From contig JAJUGK010000003.1 of the NCBI GenBank assembly GCA_029268205.1, positions 1 to 43,329 of the forward strand: a stretch of DNA of 43,329 bases, read 5' to 3'. The notes beneath the pieces were generated by a model. It saw nothing but the letters and a program-made list of their open reading frames with translations. It was not told where the DNA came from and did not search any database. Positions 31,017-42,221 of the stretch are shown piece by piece. The first letter of the stretch is position 1. Each line of letters starts with the position of its first letter. The position numbers and the translations under genes were made by a program. This DNA comes from Nocardioidaceae bacterium (GTDB taxonomy: Bacteria; Actinomycetota; Actinomycetes; Propionibacteriales; Nocardioidaceae).

Positions 31017-33347
31017 GTGCCCCGGCCCGGCGAGGTCGTCGCCCCGGGGGCGGCCGACCTGCGCACCCCGGCGCTCGGGGCGCTGGCCTGGGCCGGTGCC
31101 CTGGCCGGCCTGCTGCTGTCGGGTCGGATGCTGCTCGGGCTGGTCGCGACGGCGGTGCTCGCGGCCCTGGTCGGCGTACGCCGATGGCCCCGTGCGGTGC
31201 CCACGATCGTCGCGGGTCTGGTCGTGCTCCTCGGAGTCCTTGCGGCAGCGCACCTCCGCGCCGAGACGACCGCGTCGTCACCGCTGCGTGCCTGGGCCGA
31301 GGAACGCGCGGTCGCGGAGCTGACGGGACTGGTCACCACCGACCCGCGTCCCCGGGTCGGGGAGCATGGCGGGTACGTGACCGTGCGGCTGCAGGTCCGC
31401 ACGGTGACCGCCCGCGGCCGGACCCAGCGGACCCGGCTGCCCGTGATGGTCGTCGCACCGGAGACGTGGGCCGAGAACGGCACGCGTCCGGAGCTCGGGT
31501 CGGTCATCGCCGTCGAGGGTCGGCTCGCCCCGGTCGAGGGCGAGCTCGCGGCGCTGGTGCGCGCCCGGGGGACCCCGCGGGTGCTGGCCGAGCCGGGAGC
31601 CGCACTCGACGGCGCCGCGGCGGTCCGGGCCGCCCTGCGGGCATCGGTCGGGCACCTCGCGCCCGAGGAGCGCACGCTGGTGCCGGCGCTGGTCGTGGGC
31701 GACGACCAGGGGATGCCCCCGGCACTCGTCGAGGACTTCGAGGTCTCCGGGCTGACCCACCTGCTCGCGGTCTCGGGCACCAACCTCACGCTGATCGTCG
31801 GCTTCCTGCTGACGATGGCGCGCTGGTGCCGGGTGCGCGGACGCGGGCTGCTGCTCGTCGGCGCCTGCGGGGTGGTGGGGTTCGTGCTGCTCGCCCGCAC
31901 CGAGCCCAGCGTCGTACGCGCCGCCGCGATGGGCACCGTCGGTCTGCTGGCGATGACCAGCGACGGTCGTCAACGCGGCACCCGCGGCCTGGGCGTCGCG
32001 GTGGTGGCGCTGCTGTTGTTCGATCCCTGGTTGGCCACGACGATCGGGTTCGCCCTGTCGGTGGGGGCGACCGCCGGCATCCTGTTCCTCGCGCCGGGGT
32101 GGCGCGACGCACTGAGCGTGTGGCTGCCCCGGTGGCTCGCCGAGGCGATCGCGGTGCCGCTGGCGGCCCAGATCGCCTGCACCCCGGTGATCGCGGCGAT
32201 CTCGGGCAAGGTCAGCCTGGTCGCGGTCGCGGCGAACCTCGTGGCGGCGCCCGCGGTCGGTCCCGCCACCGTGGCCGGCCTCGCCGGCGGACTTCTCGGC
32301 GTGGTCTCCGGTCCGCTCGCCCGTGCGCCGGGCTCGGTCGCCGGGGTCGGCGCGTGGTGGATCGTGACCGTCGCCGAGCGCAGCGGCGACCTGCATGCCC
32401 CCGCCGTCGACTGGGCCGCCGACCCGATCGGGATCACGCTGCTCACCGGCGCCTGCATCGGCGTCACCCTGCTGCTGGGCCGGTTGCTGCCGCGCCGGTG
32501 GGCGAGTCTCGCGGTGGCCGCCGGGCTCGCCCTGGTCACCAGCGTCCCGCTCCCGACCCCGGGGTGGCCGCCGGCCGGCTGGGCGGTGGTCGCGTGCGAC
32601 GTCGGGCAGGGCGACGCGACCCTGCTGCGGGCGGGGCCGGCGGAAGCGGTCGTGGTGGACGTGGGCCCCGACCCCGACGCGGTCGCGGGGTGCCTGCGGC
32701 GCTTCGGCGTACGGCGGGTGCCGGCGCTGGTGCTCACGCACTTCCACGCCGACCACGTCGGTGGTCTCGACGGCGTCCTCGGGCGGGTGCCGGTCGGGGA
32801 GATCTGGGTCTCGGGCGTGGACGAGCCCGCGCCGGCGGCCGCACGGGTCCGGGAGCGGGCGGCGGCGGAGGGCGTTGCGCTGGGGGTGCCGCCGCTGGGG
32901 CAGGTGCGGCGGGTGGGGGCGGTCGCCTGGCAGGTGGTCGGGCCCCGCCGGGTCGTCGAGGGCAGATCCGCGGGGGCGGAGGGCGGCCGTGCCAACAACG
33001 CCAGCATCGTGCAGGTCGCCGAGGTCGGCGGAGTGCGGGTCCTGCTCACCGGTGACATGGAGCCCGAGGCACAGGCGCTGCTGCGGCGGGACCTGCCGGG
33101 GCTGCGGGTCGACGTGCTGACGGTCCCGCACCACGGCAGCCCCCACCAGGACGAGTCGTTCCTCGCCGGCACCGGCGCCCGCCTGGCCCTGGTCTCGGTG
33201 GGGGAGGACAACGGCTACGGGCACCCGGGCGCGCGCACGCTGCAGCTCCTGCGGTCCTCCGGTGCCCGGGTACGCCGTACGGACCTCGACGGCGACCTGG
33301 TCGTGGTGGTCGACGGGGCGGGTCGCTGGCGACCGATGACCCGTTGA
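31017..33347 (+). CDS. comEC: ComEC/Rec2 family competence protein
   Basis: The 776-aa polytopic protein is the DNA-uptake channel candidate. N-terminal hydrophobic helices are followed by an OB-like domain (about 100-200), the ComEC core with LTHLLAVSGTNLTLIVGF, more membrane helices (to about 515) and a C-terminal metallo-beta-lactamase domain: [32 protein letters not shown] and VLTVPHHGSPHQDESF. The metal-binding HxHxDH is complete (HFHADH), so nuclease activity is plausible. The GTG start lies 3 nt after the comEA stop with no Shine-Dalgarno sequence, which indicates translational coupling. Confidence 0.93.
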   Translation: MPRPGEVVAPGAADLRTPALGALAWAGALAGLLLSGRMLLGLVATAVLAALVGVRRWPRAVPTIVAGLVVLLGVLAAAHLRAETTASSPLRAWAEERAVAELTGLVTTDPRPRVGEHGGYVTVRLQVRTVTARGRTQRTRLPVMVVAPETWAENGTRPELGSVIAVEGRLAPVEGELAALVRARGTPRVLAEPGAALDGAAAVRAALRASVGHLAPEERTLVPALVVGDDQGMPPALVEDFEVSGLTHLLAVSGTNLTLIVGFLLTMARWCRVRGRGLLLVGACGVVGFVLLARTEPSVVRAAAMGTVGLLAMTSDGRQRGTRGLGVAVVALLLFDPWLATTIGFALSVGATAGILFLAPGWRDALSVWLPRWLAEAIAVPLAAQIACTPVIAAISGKVSLVAVAANLVAAPAVGPATVAGLAGGLLGVVSGPLARAPGSVAGVGAWWIVTVAERSGDLHAPAVDWAADPIGITLLTGACIGVTLLLGRLLPRRWASLAVAAGLALVTSVPLPTPGWPPAGWAVVACDVGQGDATLLRAGPAEAVVVDVGPDPDAVAGCLRRFGVRRVPALVLTHFHADHVGGLDGVLGRVPVGEIWVSGVDEPAPAAARVRERAAAEGVALGVPPLGQVRRVGAVAWQVVGPRRVVEGRSAGAEGGRANNASIVQVAEVGGVRVLLTGDMEPEAQALLRRDLPGLRVDVLTVPHHGSPHQDESFLAGTGARLALVSVGEDNGYGHPGARTLQLLRSSGARVRRTDLDGDLVVVVDGAGRWRPMTR

Positions 33348-33406
33348 GCGGCGGACCCCGGACCTGTCACTGCGGTCCGTCGGCGCCGTGTGGGAGGCTT
33401 CGGGAC

Positions 33407-34375
33407 GTGGCGAGGCGAGGACCGATCGGCAGCGTGCTCCTGGTGACCGGGGGCGAGGAGTTCCTCGCCGAGCGCCAGGTGCAGGCCGCTCGCGACGCCG
33501 TCCGTCAGGTCGATCCGGAGGCGGAGTTCTCGGCCACCGAGGCCGACCAGCTGACGATGGCCTCGCTCGGCGACCTGGCCGCTCCGTCGCTGTTCTCCTC
33601 CACCCGCTGCGTGGTCGTCCGCTCGCTGGAGAACCTGCCCGAGGAGTCGGTCGCCGGACTGGTCGACTACGCCGCCGCGCCCGCGGAGGACGTCGCCCTC
33701 GTGCTCGTCCACGGCGGCGGGCAGAAGGGCAGCGGGGTGCTCAACAAGCTGCGCAAGCAGGACGCCGTCGCGGAGGTCAAGACCGCGCCGCTCAAGGCGG
33801 GCGAGCTACCCCGGTTCGTCGCGGCCGAGGCGCGTCTCCACGGTGCGCGGATGGCCGAGGACGCCGCCCAGGCGCTGGTCTCCGCCGTCGGCCAGGACCT
33901 CCGGGCCCTGGCCGCGGCCGCGCGCCAGCTCGCCGCGGACTTCCCCGACGAACCGCTGACGCGCGAGCGCGTGGGTCAGTACTTCGGCGGCCGGGCCGAG
34001 GCGAAGTCCTTCGCCATCGCCGACGCCGCGCTGACCGGGCGCACCGCGCAGGCCCTGGAGGAGCTCCGCTGGGCGCTCGACGGGGGCACCCCGGCGGTGC
34101 TGGTGACCAGCGCGTTCGCCGGGGGGCTGCGCGGCTTGGCGCGCTACCGAGCGGCCGGCCGGGGGATGCGGGAGGCCGACCTGGCCCGCGAGGTGGGGGT
34201 GCCGCCGTGGAAGCTGCGCAGCCTGCGCGAGCAGGCCCGCGGCTGGGACGACCGCGGGCTGGCGCACGCGATCCGCGAGGTGGCCCGCGCCGACGCCGAC
34301 ATCAAGGGGCAGGCCGGCGATCCGGCCTACAGCCTCGAGCGCCTGGTGATCACCGTGGCCGACCTGCGGGTCTGA
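33407..34375 (+). CDS. holA: DNA polymerase III subunit delta
   Basis: The 322-aa clamp-loader subunit opens the beta clamp. It begins MARRGPIGSVLLVTGGEEFL and contains SLFSSTRCVVVRSLENLP, AEAKSFAIADAALTG and, at the C-terminus, KGQAGDPAYSLERLVITVADLR, as expected for HolA. The GTG at 33407 is chosen by homology length and by a GAGGCT hexamer ending 6 nt before it; the longer open frame overlaps the comEC end. Position after comEC and before rpsT is standard for actinobacteria. Confidence 0.94.
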   Translation: MARRGPIGSVLLVTGGEEFLAERQVQAARDAVRQVDPEAEFSATEADQLTMASLGDLAAPSLFSSTRCVVVRSLENLPEESVAGLVDYAAAPAEDVALVLVHGGGQKGSGVLNKLRKQDAVAEVKTAPLKAGELPRFVAAEARLHGARMAEDAAQALVSAVGQDLRALAAAARQLAADFPDEPLTRERVGQYFGGRAEAKSFAIADAALTGRTAQALEELRWALDGGTPAVLVTSAFAGGLRGLARYRAAGRGMREADLAREVGVPPWKLRSLREQARGWDDRGLAHAIREVARADADIKGQAGDPAYSLERLVITVADLRV

Positions 34376-34390
34376 GCCCGGAACGCACGA

Positions 34391-34418
34391 CGGCGCCGTC
34401 CCCGAGGGGACGACGCCG
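34391..34418. terminator. Terminator hairpin between holA and rpsT
   Basis: CGGCGCCGTCCCC (34391-34403) pairs with GGGGACGACGCCG (34406-34418). The single mismatch is C-A in rightward RNA and G-U in leftward RNA, so it folds better as the end of rpsT, but it can serve both convergent genes. Confidence 0.7.
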
Positions 34419-34439
34419 ATCAAGCAGCGGGCGGGAGCC

Positions 34440-34700
34440 TCAGAGGGAGGCGGCCTTCTTGGCGATCGCGGACTTGCGGTTCGCGGCCTGGTTCTTGTGG
34501 ATGACGCCCTTCGAGGCGGCCTTGTCGAGCTTGCGGGAGGCGGCGGCGGCGAGGGTACGGGCCTCCTCGGCGTTGCCGGCGGCGGCGGCCTCGCGGAACT
34601 TGCGGATCGCGGACTTCAGGCTGGTCTTGACCGCCTTGTTGCGCTCGCGCGCAGCCTCGTTCTGCTTGTTGCGCTTGATCTGGGACTTGATGTTCGCCAC
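34440..34700 (-). CDS. rpsT: 30S ribosomal protein S20
   Basis: The 86-aa basic helical protein starts [20 protein letters not shown] and ends [11 protein letters not shown], a textbook S20 that binds 16S rRNA early in assembly. The start is the GTG at 34700 with AGAGG about 7 nt upstream; the longer open frame is non-homologous. Expression probably starts about 110 nt upstream from the TTGGGC/TACCGT promoter. Confidence 0.97.
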   Translation of the reverse strand: MANIKSQIKRNKQNEAARERNKAVKTSLKSAIRKFREAAAAGNAEEARTLAAAASRKLDKAASKGVIHKNQAANRKSAIAKKAASL

Positions 34701-34818
34701 GAAGTTGCCTCTGCTGCTCGGTGCTGGATGGACGTGCCGGAGTGCCGGCGATGGTGAGAGGGCGAACCCCTGCGTGGCTGCCGGTGGGCAGGCGTCAGCG
34801 CGGGACACGCGGAGCGCA

Positions 34819-34848
34819 ACGGTACCAGCGCGGCGGCGAGCCGCCCAA
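34819..34848 (-). promoter_or_regulatory. Probable rpsT promoter
   Basis: On the minus strand TTGGGC (34848-34843) and TACCGT (34824-34819) are separated by 18 nt, giving a leader of about 110 nt before the rpsT GTG. The 164-bp gap between rpsT and the phosphotransferase gene holds nothing else I can recognise. Confidence 0.5.
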
Positions 34849-34864
34849 ATCGGCGCTCACCTGC

Positions 34865-35818
34865 TCACCACCAGCCGCGCCGCTCGCCGAGCCACTCCCA
34901 CACCACCTCGCCCTGCCAGCGCTGGGCGTCGCGCAGGTGCGGCGAGGTCCGCGGGACCGGCTCGCCGCCCTGGCGCAGGAAGTAGCCGGCCAGGAGCGCC
35001 AGGACGACGTCGACGTGCTCGGCCGGTACGTCGGCGGTGAGGCGACGGGTGGCCAGGACCGCCTCGACGTCGAGGCCGTCGCCCCGGGGGCCGATCAGCG
35101 CGGCGACGGTGTCGATCCAGGCGGCGCCGCGGCACGGCCAGTTCCAGTCGCACAGCAGCGCGGACCCGTCGGGCCGGATCAGCGTGTTGTCGTCGCGGAC
35201 GTCGGTGTGCAGCACGGTCATGCCCTCGGTCACCTCCGCGAGGCGGGCGGCGAGCGCGGCGGCCTCGGGCCCGTGCTCGTCGAGCCCCCGGACGGCGACC
35301 GGTCGACCGGGGAGCTCGTGCCAGTAGCCGGCCATCGCGCCGTGGTCGTCGGCGAAGGTCGAGGTGGTCAGCCCCGGCGGACCGGGGGTCAGCAGGTCGG
35401 CGGTCGTCTCGAGGGCGTCCAGCAGTGCGTCGAGCTCCTCGGCCCGCCAGGGGCGGACGGGTGGGCGGGAGGGGACGTGCTCGAACCCGAGGACCACCCA
35501 GGCGTCGTCGACGTGCTGCCAGCGCAGGCGCGGCGCGGGTACGCCGGCGGGGAGCAGGGCGACCTTGCGCGCCTCCTCCAGGTAGGAGTCGGCGAAGACC
35601 CGCTGCGCGATCCGCGAGGCCGCCTTGACGAAGTGGCGCGACCCGTCGGCGCAGACCAGCACGGAGGCGAACCCGGGGGTGAACCCCGCGTCCTGGGACT
35701 CGACCTCGACGACCGGCCCACCGCAGTGCTGCTCCACCAGCCGCCGCACCATCGGCGGCAGCAGCTCCCAGGTGAGGCGACGGGCGGTCCGGCCGTGGGG
35801 GACCGGTGAGGTGATCAC
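34865..35818 (-). CDS. Phosphotransferase family protein (APH/choline kinase-like)
   Basis: The 317-aa kinase-fold protein has the Brenner motif [13 protein letters not shown] (His-x-Asp...Asn, catalytic loop), a metal-binding DWNWP and the start of an N-lobe with [18 protein letters not shown]. This is the aminoglycoside phosphotransferase/choline kinase superfamily. Most chromosomal actinobacterial members are not resistance enzymes and their substrates are unknown, so resistance is not implied. The GTG start at 35818 has CAGCAT ending 6 nt upstream and is divergent from lepA. Confidence 0.88.
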   Translation of the reverse strand: MITSPVPHGRTARRLTWELLPPMVRRLVEQHCGGPVVEVESQDAGFTPGFASVLVCADGSRHFVKAASRIAQRVFADSYLEEARKVALLPAGVPAPRLRWQHVDDAWVVLGFEHVPSRPPVRPWRAEELDALLDALETTADLLTPGPPGLTTSTFADDHGAMAGYWHELPGRPVAVRGLDEHGPEAAALAARLAEVTEGMTVLHTDVRDDNTLIRPDGSALLCDWNWPCRGAAWIDTVAALIGPRGDGLDVEAVLATRRLTADVPAEHVDVVLALLAGYFLRQGGEPVPRTSPHLRDAQRWQGEVVWEWLGERRGWW

Positions 35819-35922
35819 CCGAGCATGCTGTCAGGGCGTGGCGCGTGGGAGGATGGGGGCGCGCCGAGCACCGGTGCCGTACCGCCTCACCCGCAGCCAG
35901 CCGAAGGACGCGACGAAGACCC

Positions 35923-37788
<1,866 letters not shown>

Positions 37789-37849
37789 TCGGCTCCGCCG
37801 CGGCGAAGGCGGTGGGACTGAGACCGGCGCGTGCGTGATGATGTGCGCC

Positions 37850-38554
37850 GTGAGCACACCACCGACCGCGCAGGTCCTCGCCGTCAACGTCGGCCCCGCC
37901 CGCGACGAGGAGTGGGCCGGGAAGCTGCGGCGTACGGCGATCGACAAACGACCGGTCACCGGCCCGGTGGGGGTCGCGCCCACCGGCGTGGAGGGCGACG
38001 AGATCGCCGACCTCGTCAACCACGGAGGCGCCGACCAGGCGGTCTACGCCTATGCCCGCGAGGACCTCGACCACTGGGAGACGTCGCTGGGAGGCCCGGT
38101 GGCGCCCGGCATGTTCGGCGAGAACCTGACCACGGTCGGGATCGACGTCAACGCCGCGCTCGTGGGGGAGCGGTGGCAGGTGGGGGAGCCCGGGACCGGG
38201 CCGTTGCTGGAGGTCGCCGACGTACGGATCCCGTGCCGGGTCTTCGCCAACTGGCTCGGCGAGCGCGGCCTCGACGACCGGGCCTGGGTCAAGCGGTTCG
38301 CGGACGCCGGGCGGCCGGGTCCGTACCTGCGGGTGCTCGAGCCGGGGATCGTCTCCGCCGGTGACCCGCTGCGGGTCGTGCACCGCCCCGACCACGACCT
38401 GAGCATCGTGGGGCTGTTCCGCGCCCTCACCACCGAGCGCGATCGGCTGCCGCGGCTGCTGGAGGTGCCGGCGCTCGGGGCACGGGCCCGCGCGATGGCG
38501 GAGACGTACCTGGAACGCCACCCGGCGGCGGCCGACGGGGCACCAATCTCGTGA
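37850..38554 (+). CDS. MOSC domain-containing protein (YiiM-like)
   Basis: The 234-aa protein has the MOSC core: AVNVGPARDEEWAGK, GDEIADLVNHGGADQAVYAY, PGMFGENLTT and the predicted catalytic cysteine in ADVRIPCRVFANWL, and ends with a YiiM-type helical tail. MOSC proteins handle molybdenum-cofactor-linked sulfur and reduce N-hydroxylated compounds (YiiM acts on 6-N-hydroxylaminopurine). Start choice is uncertain among GTG 37835, ATG 37838, ATG 37841 and GTG 37850; I prefer 37850 because GATGAT ends 7 nt before it and it gives the usual family N-terminus. Confidence 0.88.
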   Translation: MSTPPTAQVLAVNVGPARDEEWAGKLRRTAIDKRPVTGPVGVAPTGVEGDEIADLVNHGGADQAVYAYAREDLDHWETSLGGPVAPGMFGENLTTVGIDVNAALVGERWQVGEPGTGPLLEVADVRIPCRVFANWLGERGLDDRAWVKRFADAGRPGPYLRVLEPGIVSAGDPLRVVHRPDHDLSIVGLFRALTTERDRLPRLLEVPALGARARAMAETYLERHPAAADGAPIS

Positions 38555-38583
38555 CCCTGCTGCACCGGTGGCCGCGCGTGTCC

Positions 38584-38589
38584 TAGGTT
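38584..38589 (+). promoter_or_regulatory. Candidate -10 of the long-chain acyl-CoA synthetase gene
   Basis: TAGGTT lies 25 nt before the 18-bp palindrome and about 90 nt before the start codon, in the 126-bp gap after the MOSC gene. No good -35 is visible. Confidence 0.35.
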
Positions 38590-38613
38590 GTTACTCACCA
38601 GTCCATCCCGTGA

Positions 38614-38631
38614 CGTTCGACACGTCGAACG
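38614..38631. promoter_or_regulatory. 18-bp inverted repeat operator upstream of acyl-CoA synthetase
   Basis: CGTTCGAC-AC-GTCGAACG has perfect 8-bp arms. It lies between the candidate -10 and the GTG at 38681, a position suited to repression by a dimeric TetR- or GntR-type factor. No such regulator is encoded beside it. Confidence 0.5.
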
Positions 38632-38680
38632 CGTCCCGATGGACGGGCCATGTCCACCCAGGGAGCCGGAGCAGAGAAAC

Positions 38681-40504
38681 GTGAGTGCCATCAAGTACGA
38701 CCTCGCAGTGATCGAGAACCGTCCACCCAACATGGCCGTGCAGTTCGTCGAACGGGTACGCCAGTCCGCCGACCGCGAGGCCTTCCGCTACCCGGTCGGG
38801 GACTCCTGGGAGTCGATGTCGTGGCGCGAGGCCGGCGAGCACGTCGACAAGCTCGCGGCCGGCCTGCTGGCGCTCGGGATCGAGTCCCAGCAGCGGGTCG
38901 ACATCGCCGCCGGCACCCGCTACGAGTGGATCCTCGCCGACCTGGCGATCATGTGCGCCGGAGCGGCCACCACCACCGTCTACCCGACCACGATCGCCCA
39001 GGACGTCGCCTACATCCTGGCCGACTCCGAGTGCCGGATCGTCTTCGCCGAGGACGACACCCAGGTCGCGAAGCTCGTCGAGCACCGCTCGGAGCTCCCG
39101 CACCTGCGTCAGGTGATCGTCTTCGACGGCGAGGGCGACGGCGACTGGGTCATCACGCTGGCCGACCTGGAGGCGAAGGGTGCCGAGCTGCTCGCCTCCG
39201 ACCCCGACGCGGTCACCACGGCGATCTCGAAGATCCAGCCCGACGACCTGGCCACCCTGATCTACACCTCGGGCACCACCGGCCGCTCCAAGGGCGTACG
39301 GCTGCGGCACTCGTCGTGGACCTACGAGGGTGCCTCGATCGCCGCACAGAACATCCTCTCCGAGGACGACCTGCAGTTCCTGTGGCTGCCGATGGCGCAC
39401 TCCTTCGGCAAGGTGCTGCTCTCCGCGCAGCTCGCGATCGGCTTCGCGACCGCCATCGACGGCCGGGTGGAGAAGATCGTCGACAATCTCGGTGTCGTGC
39501 GCCCGACCTTCATGGGGGCGGCGCCGCGGATCTTCGAGAAGGCCCACGGCAAGATCGTCACCATGCAGGCCGCCGAGGGCGGCGTGAAGGAGAAGCTGTT
39601 CAAGAAGGCCTTCGAGGTCGGCCTCAAGGTCGACAAGCTCAAGCTCGAGGGCAAGCCGGTCCCGTTCCTGCTGGCCAAGCAGCACGCGCTGTTCGACAAG
39701 CTGGTCTTCAGCAAGGTGCGCGAGCGCTTCGGCGGCCGGGTGCGGTTCTTCATCTCCGGCTCCGCCGCGCTGAACCGCGAGATCGCCGAGTGGTTCCACG
39801 CCGCGGGCATCCTCATCCTCGAGGGCTACGGGATGACCGAGAACGCCGCCGGCGCCGCAGTCAACCACCCGCACCACTACAAGATGGGCACGGTCGGACC
39901 GGCGCTCCCCGGCACCGAGATCAAGATCGGCGAGAACGACGAGGTCCTGCTGCGCGGACCGCACATCATGGAGGGTTACCACAACCTCCCCGAGGAGACC
40001 GCCCGCACGCTCGACGCCGACGGCTGGCTGCACACCGGCGACCGCGGCTCGCTCGACGAGGACGGCTTCCTGACGATCACCGGGCGGATCAAGGAGCTGT
40101 TCAAGACCTCGGGCGGCAAGTACGTCGTCCCGCCGGCGATCGAGTCCCAGTTCAAGGCGCTGTGCCCCTACGCCAGCCAGTTCGTCGTGATCGGTGCGGA
40201 GCGCAACTTCTGCGTCGCCGTCATCACCCTCGACCCCGACGCGATGGAGATGTGGGCGGCCGAGAACGGGATGGCGGGCAAGTCCTATGCGGAGATCGTC
40301 TCCAGCGACAAGGTCAAGGCGATGGTGGGCGACTACGTCGACCAGCTCAACACCCGCCTCAACCGCTGGGAGACGATCAAGAAGTGGATCCTGCTCGACC
40401 ACGACCTCTCGATCGAGAGCGGTGAGCTGACCCCCTCGATGAAGGTCAAGCGCAACGTCGTGGAGGACAGGTACCGCGAGCAGATCGACGCGCTGTACGC
40501 CTGA
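38681..40504 (+). CDS. Long-chain fatty acyl-CoA synthetase (AMP-dependent)
   Basis: The 607-aa ANL enzyme is of the long-chain FadD15/Faa type: P-loop IYTSGTTGRSKGV, LPMAHSFGKV, the A5 motif EGYGMTENA, WLHTGDRGSLDEDGFL, and the FKTSGGKYVVPP segment characteristic of long-chain ligases, with PSMKVKRN near the C-terminus. It makes long-chain acyl-CoA for beta-oxidation or lipid synthesis. The start is the GTG at 38681, giving MSAIKYDLAVIENRPPNM, after AGAGAAAC. It differs in subfamily from the FadD19-like ligase at 14943. Confidence 0.93.
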   Translation: MSAIKYDLAVIENRPPNMAVQFVERVRQSADREAFRYPVGDSWESMSWREAGEHVDKLAAGLLALGIESQQRVDIAAGTRYEWILADLAIMCAGAATTTVYPTTIAQDVAYILADSECRIVFAEDDTQVAKLVEHRSELPHLRQVIVFDGEGDGDWVITLADLEAKGAELLASDPDAVTTAISKIQPDDLATLIYTSGTTGRSKGVRLRHSSWTYEGASIAAQNILSEDDLQFLWLPMAHSFGKVLLSAQLAIGFATAIDGRVEKIVDNLGVVRPTFMGAAPRIFEKAHGKIVTMQAAEGGVKEKLFKKAFEVGLKVDKLKLEGKPVPFLLAKQHALFDKLVFSKVRERFGGRVRFFISGSAALNREIAEWFHAAGILILEGYGMTENAAGAAVNHPHHYKMGTVGPALPGTEIKIGENDEVLLRGPHIMEGYHNLPEETARTLDADGWLHTGDRGSLDEDGFLTITGRIKELFKTSGGKYVVPPAIESQFKALCPYASQFVVIGAERNFCVAVITLDPDAMEMWAAENGMAGKSYAEIVSSDKVKAMVGDYVDQLNTRLNRWETIKKWILLDHDLSIESGELTPSMKVKRNVVEDRYREQIDALYA

Positions 40505-40548
40505 GCCCGACCGACGAGGGCACCGCGCCACCCGCTTAGGGTGGGGTG

Positions 40549-41775
40549 GTGCCCTCAGTCGTTCCGGACGCCGATCCGGCGCCCCGCGACGGTTCCCTGC
40601 CGGCCGCGGCGCTGGCCGAGCTGGGCAGCCGCCCGTTCGGGTTCTACGTCCACGTGCCCTTCTGCCGGGTGCGGTGCGGCTACTGCGACTTCAACACCTA
40701 CACCGCGGAGGAGCTCGGCGACGGCGCCTCGCGCACGACGTACGCCGACCAGGTCATCGCCGAGATCCGACTGGCCCGCCGCGTGCTCGGCGAGGCCGAC
40801 CTGCCGGTGGGGACAGTCTTCTTCGGCGGAGGTACGCCGACGCTGCTCCCGGCCGGCGACCTCGAACGCGTCCTGGCGGCGATCGGCGCCGAGTTCGGGC
40901 TGGCCGCCGACGCCGAGGTGACGACCGAGGCCAACCCCGACAGCGTGGACGCCGCGCGGCTGGAGCAGCTGCGGGCCGGCGGCATCAACCGGATCTCCTT
41001 CGGCGTGCAGTCCGCGGTGCCGCACGTGCTCGCGACGCTCGACCGCACCCACGACCCGGCGCGCGTTCCGGGCGTCGTCGCCGCGGCCCGGGCGGCCGGC
41101 TTCGACCAGCTCAGCCTCGACCTGATCTACGGCACGCCGGGGGAGACGGCCGCCGACTGGGAGCGGAGCCTGACCGCGGCCCTCGCCTGCGACCCCGACC
41201 ACGTCTCGGCCTACTCCCTCATCGTCGAGGAGGGCACCGCGCTCGCCCGCCGGGTGCGGCGCGGGGAGTTGCCGATGCCCGACGAGGACGACCTGGCCGA
41301 GAAGTACGCCGTCGCCGACCGGCTCCTGAGCGCGGCGGGTCTGCGGTGGTACGAGGTGTCGAACTGGGCGCGGGACGAGGGGGCCCGGTGCCGGCACAAC
41401 CTGGCCTACTGGCGCGGCGGTCACTGGTGGGGCGCCGGGCCCGGTGCGCACGGACACGTCGGCGGCGTGCGCTGGTGGAACGTCAAGCACCCCGCGGCGT
41501 ACGCCCGGCGACTGGCCGCCGGGGAGTCCCCCGCGCACGGCCGGGAGCTGTTGGACGCCGAGACCCGACGGGTCGAGCGGGTGCTGCTCGAGCTCCGGCT
41601 GGCCGAGGGGTTGGCGATCGACGCCCTCGACGCCGCCGGGCGTGCCGCGATCGCGGCCCAGGTGGACGCCGGCCTGGTCCGTGCCGAGCCGCTCACCGCG
41701 CCCGACCCGCGCGTGGTGCTGACCGACCGCGGCCGGCTGCTGGCCGACCTGGTCGTGCGTGCCCTGCTGCCGTGA
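40549..41775 (+). CDS. hemW: Radical SAM family heme chaperone HemW
   Basis: HemW inserts haem into respiratory proteins; it was formerly annotated as coproporphyrinogen III oxidase HemN. The 408-aa protein carries the CxxxCxxC cluster motif (Cys39, Cys43, Cys46; VPFCRVRCGYCDF), GGGTPTLL, EANPDS and RISFGVQSA. It lacks the N-terminal extension of true HemN. TAGGGT (40537-40542) ends 6 nt before the GTG at 40549, so I prefer it over the GTG at 40546. Placement downstream of lepA is conserved. Confidence 0.94.
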   Translation: MPSVVPDADPAPRDGSLPAAALAELGSRPFGFYVHVPFCRVRCGYCDFNTYTAEELGDGASRTTYADQVIAEIRLARRVLGEADLPVGTVFFGGGTPTLLPAGDLERVLAAIGAEFGLAADAEVTTEANPDSVDAARLEQLRAGGINRISFGVQSAVPHVLATLDRTHDPARVPGVVAAARAAGFDQLSLDLIYGTPGETAADWERSLTAALACDPDHVSAYSLIVEEGTALARRVRRGELPMPDEDDLAEKYAVADRLLSAAGLRWYEVSNWARDEGARCRHNLAYWRGGHWWGAGPGAHGHVGGVRWWNVKHPAAYARRLAAGESPAHGRELLDAETRRVERVLLELRLAEGLAIDALDAAGRAAIAAQVDAGLVRAEPLTAPDPRVVLTDRGRLLADLVVRALLP

Positions 41776-41787
41776 ACCCGGGTCGGG

Positions 41788-42183
41788 TCAGCGGACCAGC
41801 CGGATGTTGAGCGGGTAGCGGTAGTCCTCTCCGCGCGAGGCGTGCGCGGTGCCCTGGATGATGAAGACGAGCGCGAGGATCGCGACGACGATCCCGACCG
41901 GGACCACCACGATCAGGCCGATGCCCAGGGTGACGATGGTGACCACGGTGGCGATCGCGATCAGGATCAGCAGGGTGAGCTGGAAGTTCAGCGACTCCAC
42001 GGCGTGCCGGCGGACGAAGGGCACGTCGCTCTTGAGCAGCATCACCAGCAGCGGGCAGAGGATGCCCAGGGCGAACCAGGCGCTGACCAGGCTGCCGATG
42101 TGGGAGACCAGGGCCCAGGTGCGGTCCTCGCTGCGGGGCTGGGCGTACGCGTCGCCGTATCCCGGTCCGGGTGGGTAGCTCAT
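41788..42183 (-). CDS. DUF4870 domain-containing membrane protein
   Basis: The 131-aa protein has a Gly/Pro/Tyr-rich head, then HIGSLVSAWFALGILCPLLV, the conserved SDVPFVRRHAVESLNFQLTL loop and two further hydrophobic segments (about 66-105); this is the DUF4870 pattern. Function unknown. The start ATG follows GAGGAGG. It converges on hemW with 12 nt between stops. Confidence 0.9.
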   Translation of the reverse strand: MSYPPGPGYGDAYAQPRSEDRTWALVSHIGSLVSAWFALGILCPLLVMLLKSDVPFVRRHAVESLNFQLTLLILIAIATVVTIVTLGIGLIVVVPVGIVVAILALVFIIQGTAHASRGEDYRYPLNIRLVR

Positions 42184-42221
42184 GGGTCCTCCTCGGGGAC
42201 GGGACGCCGGTGGACGACCCG

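Noticed and set aside
34816-34832. TGGTACCG on the minus strand resembling the T-box sequence
   Set aside because: It lacks the full T-box consensus, lies at the rpsT promoter rather than a leader of an amino-acid gene, and there is no stem I or terminator.
34865-35818. Antibiotic resistance gene
   Set aside because: The kinase motifs are general to the APH/choline kinase superfamily; nothing ties it to an aminoglycoside or macrolide substrate and there is no mobile context.
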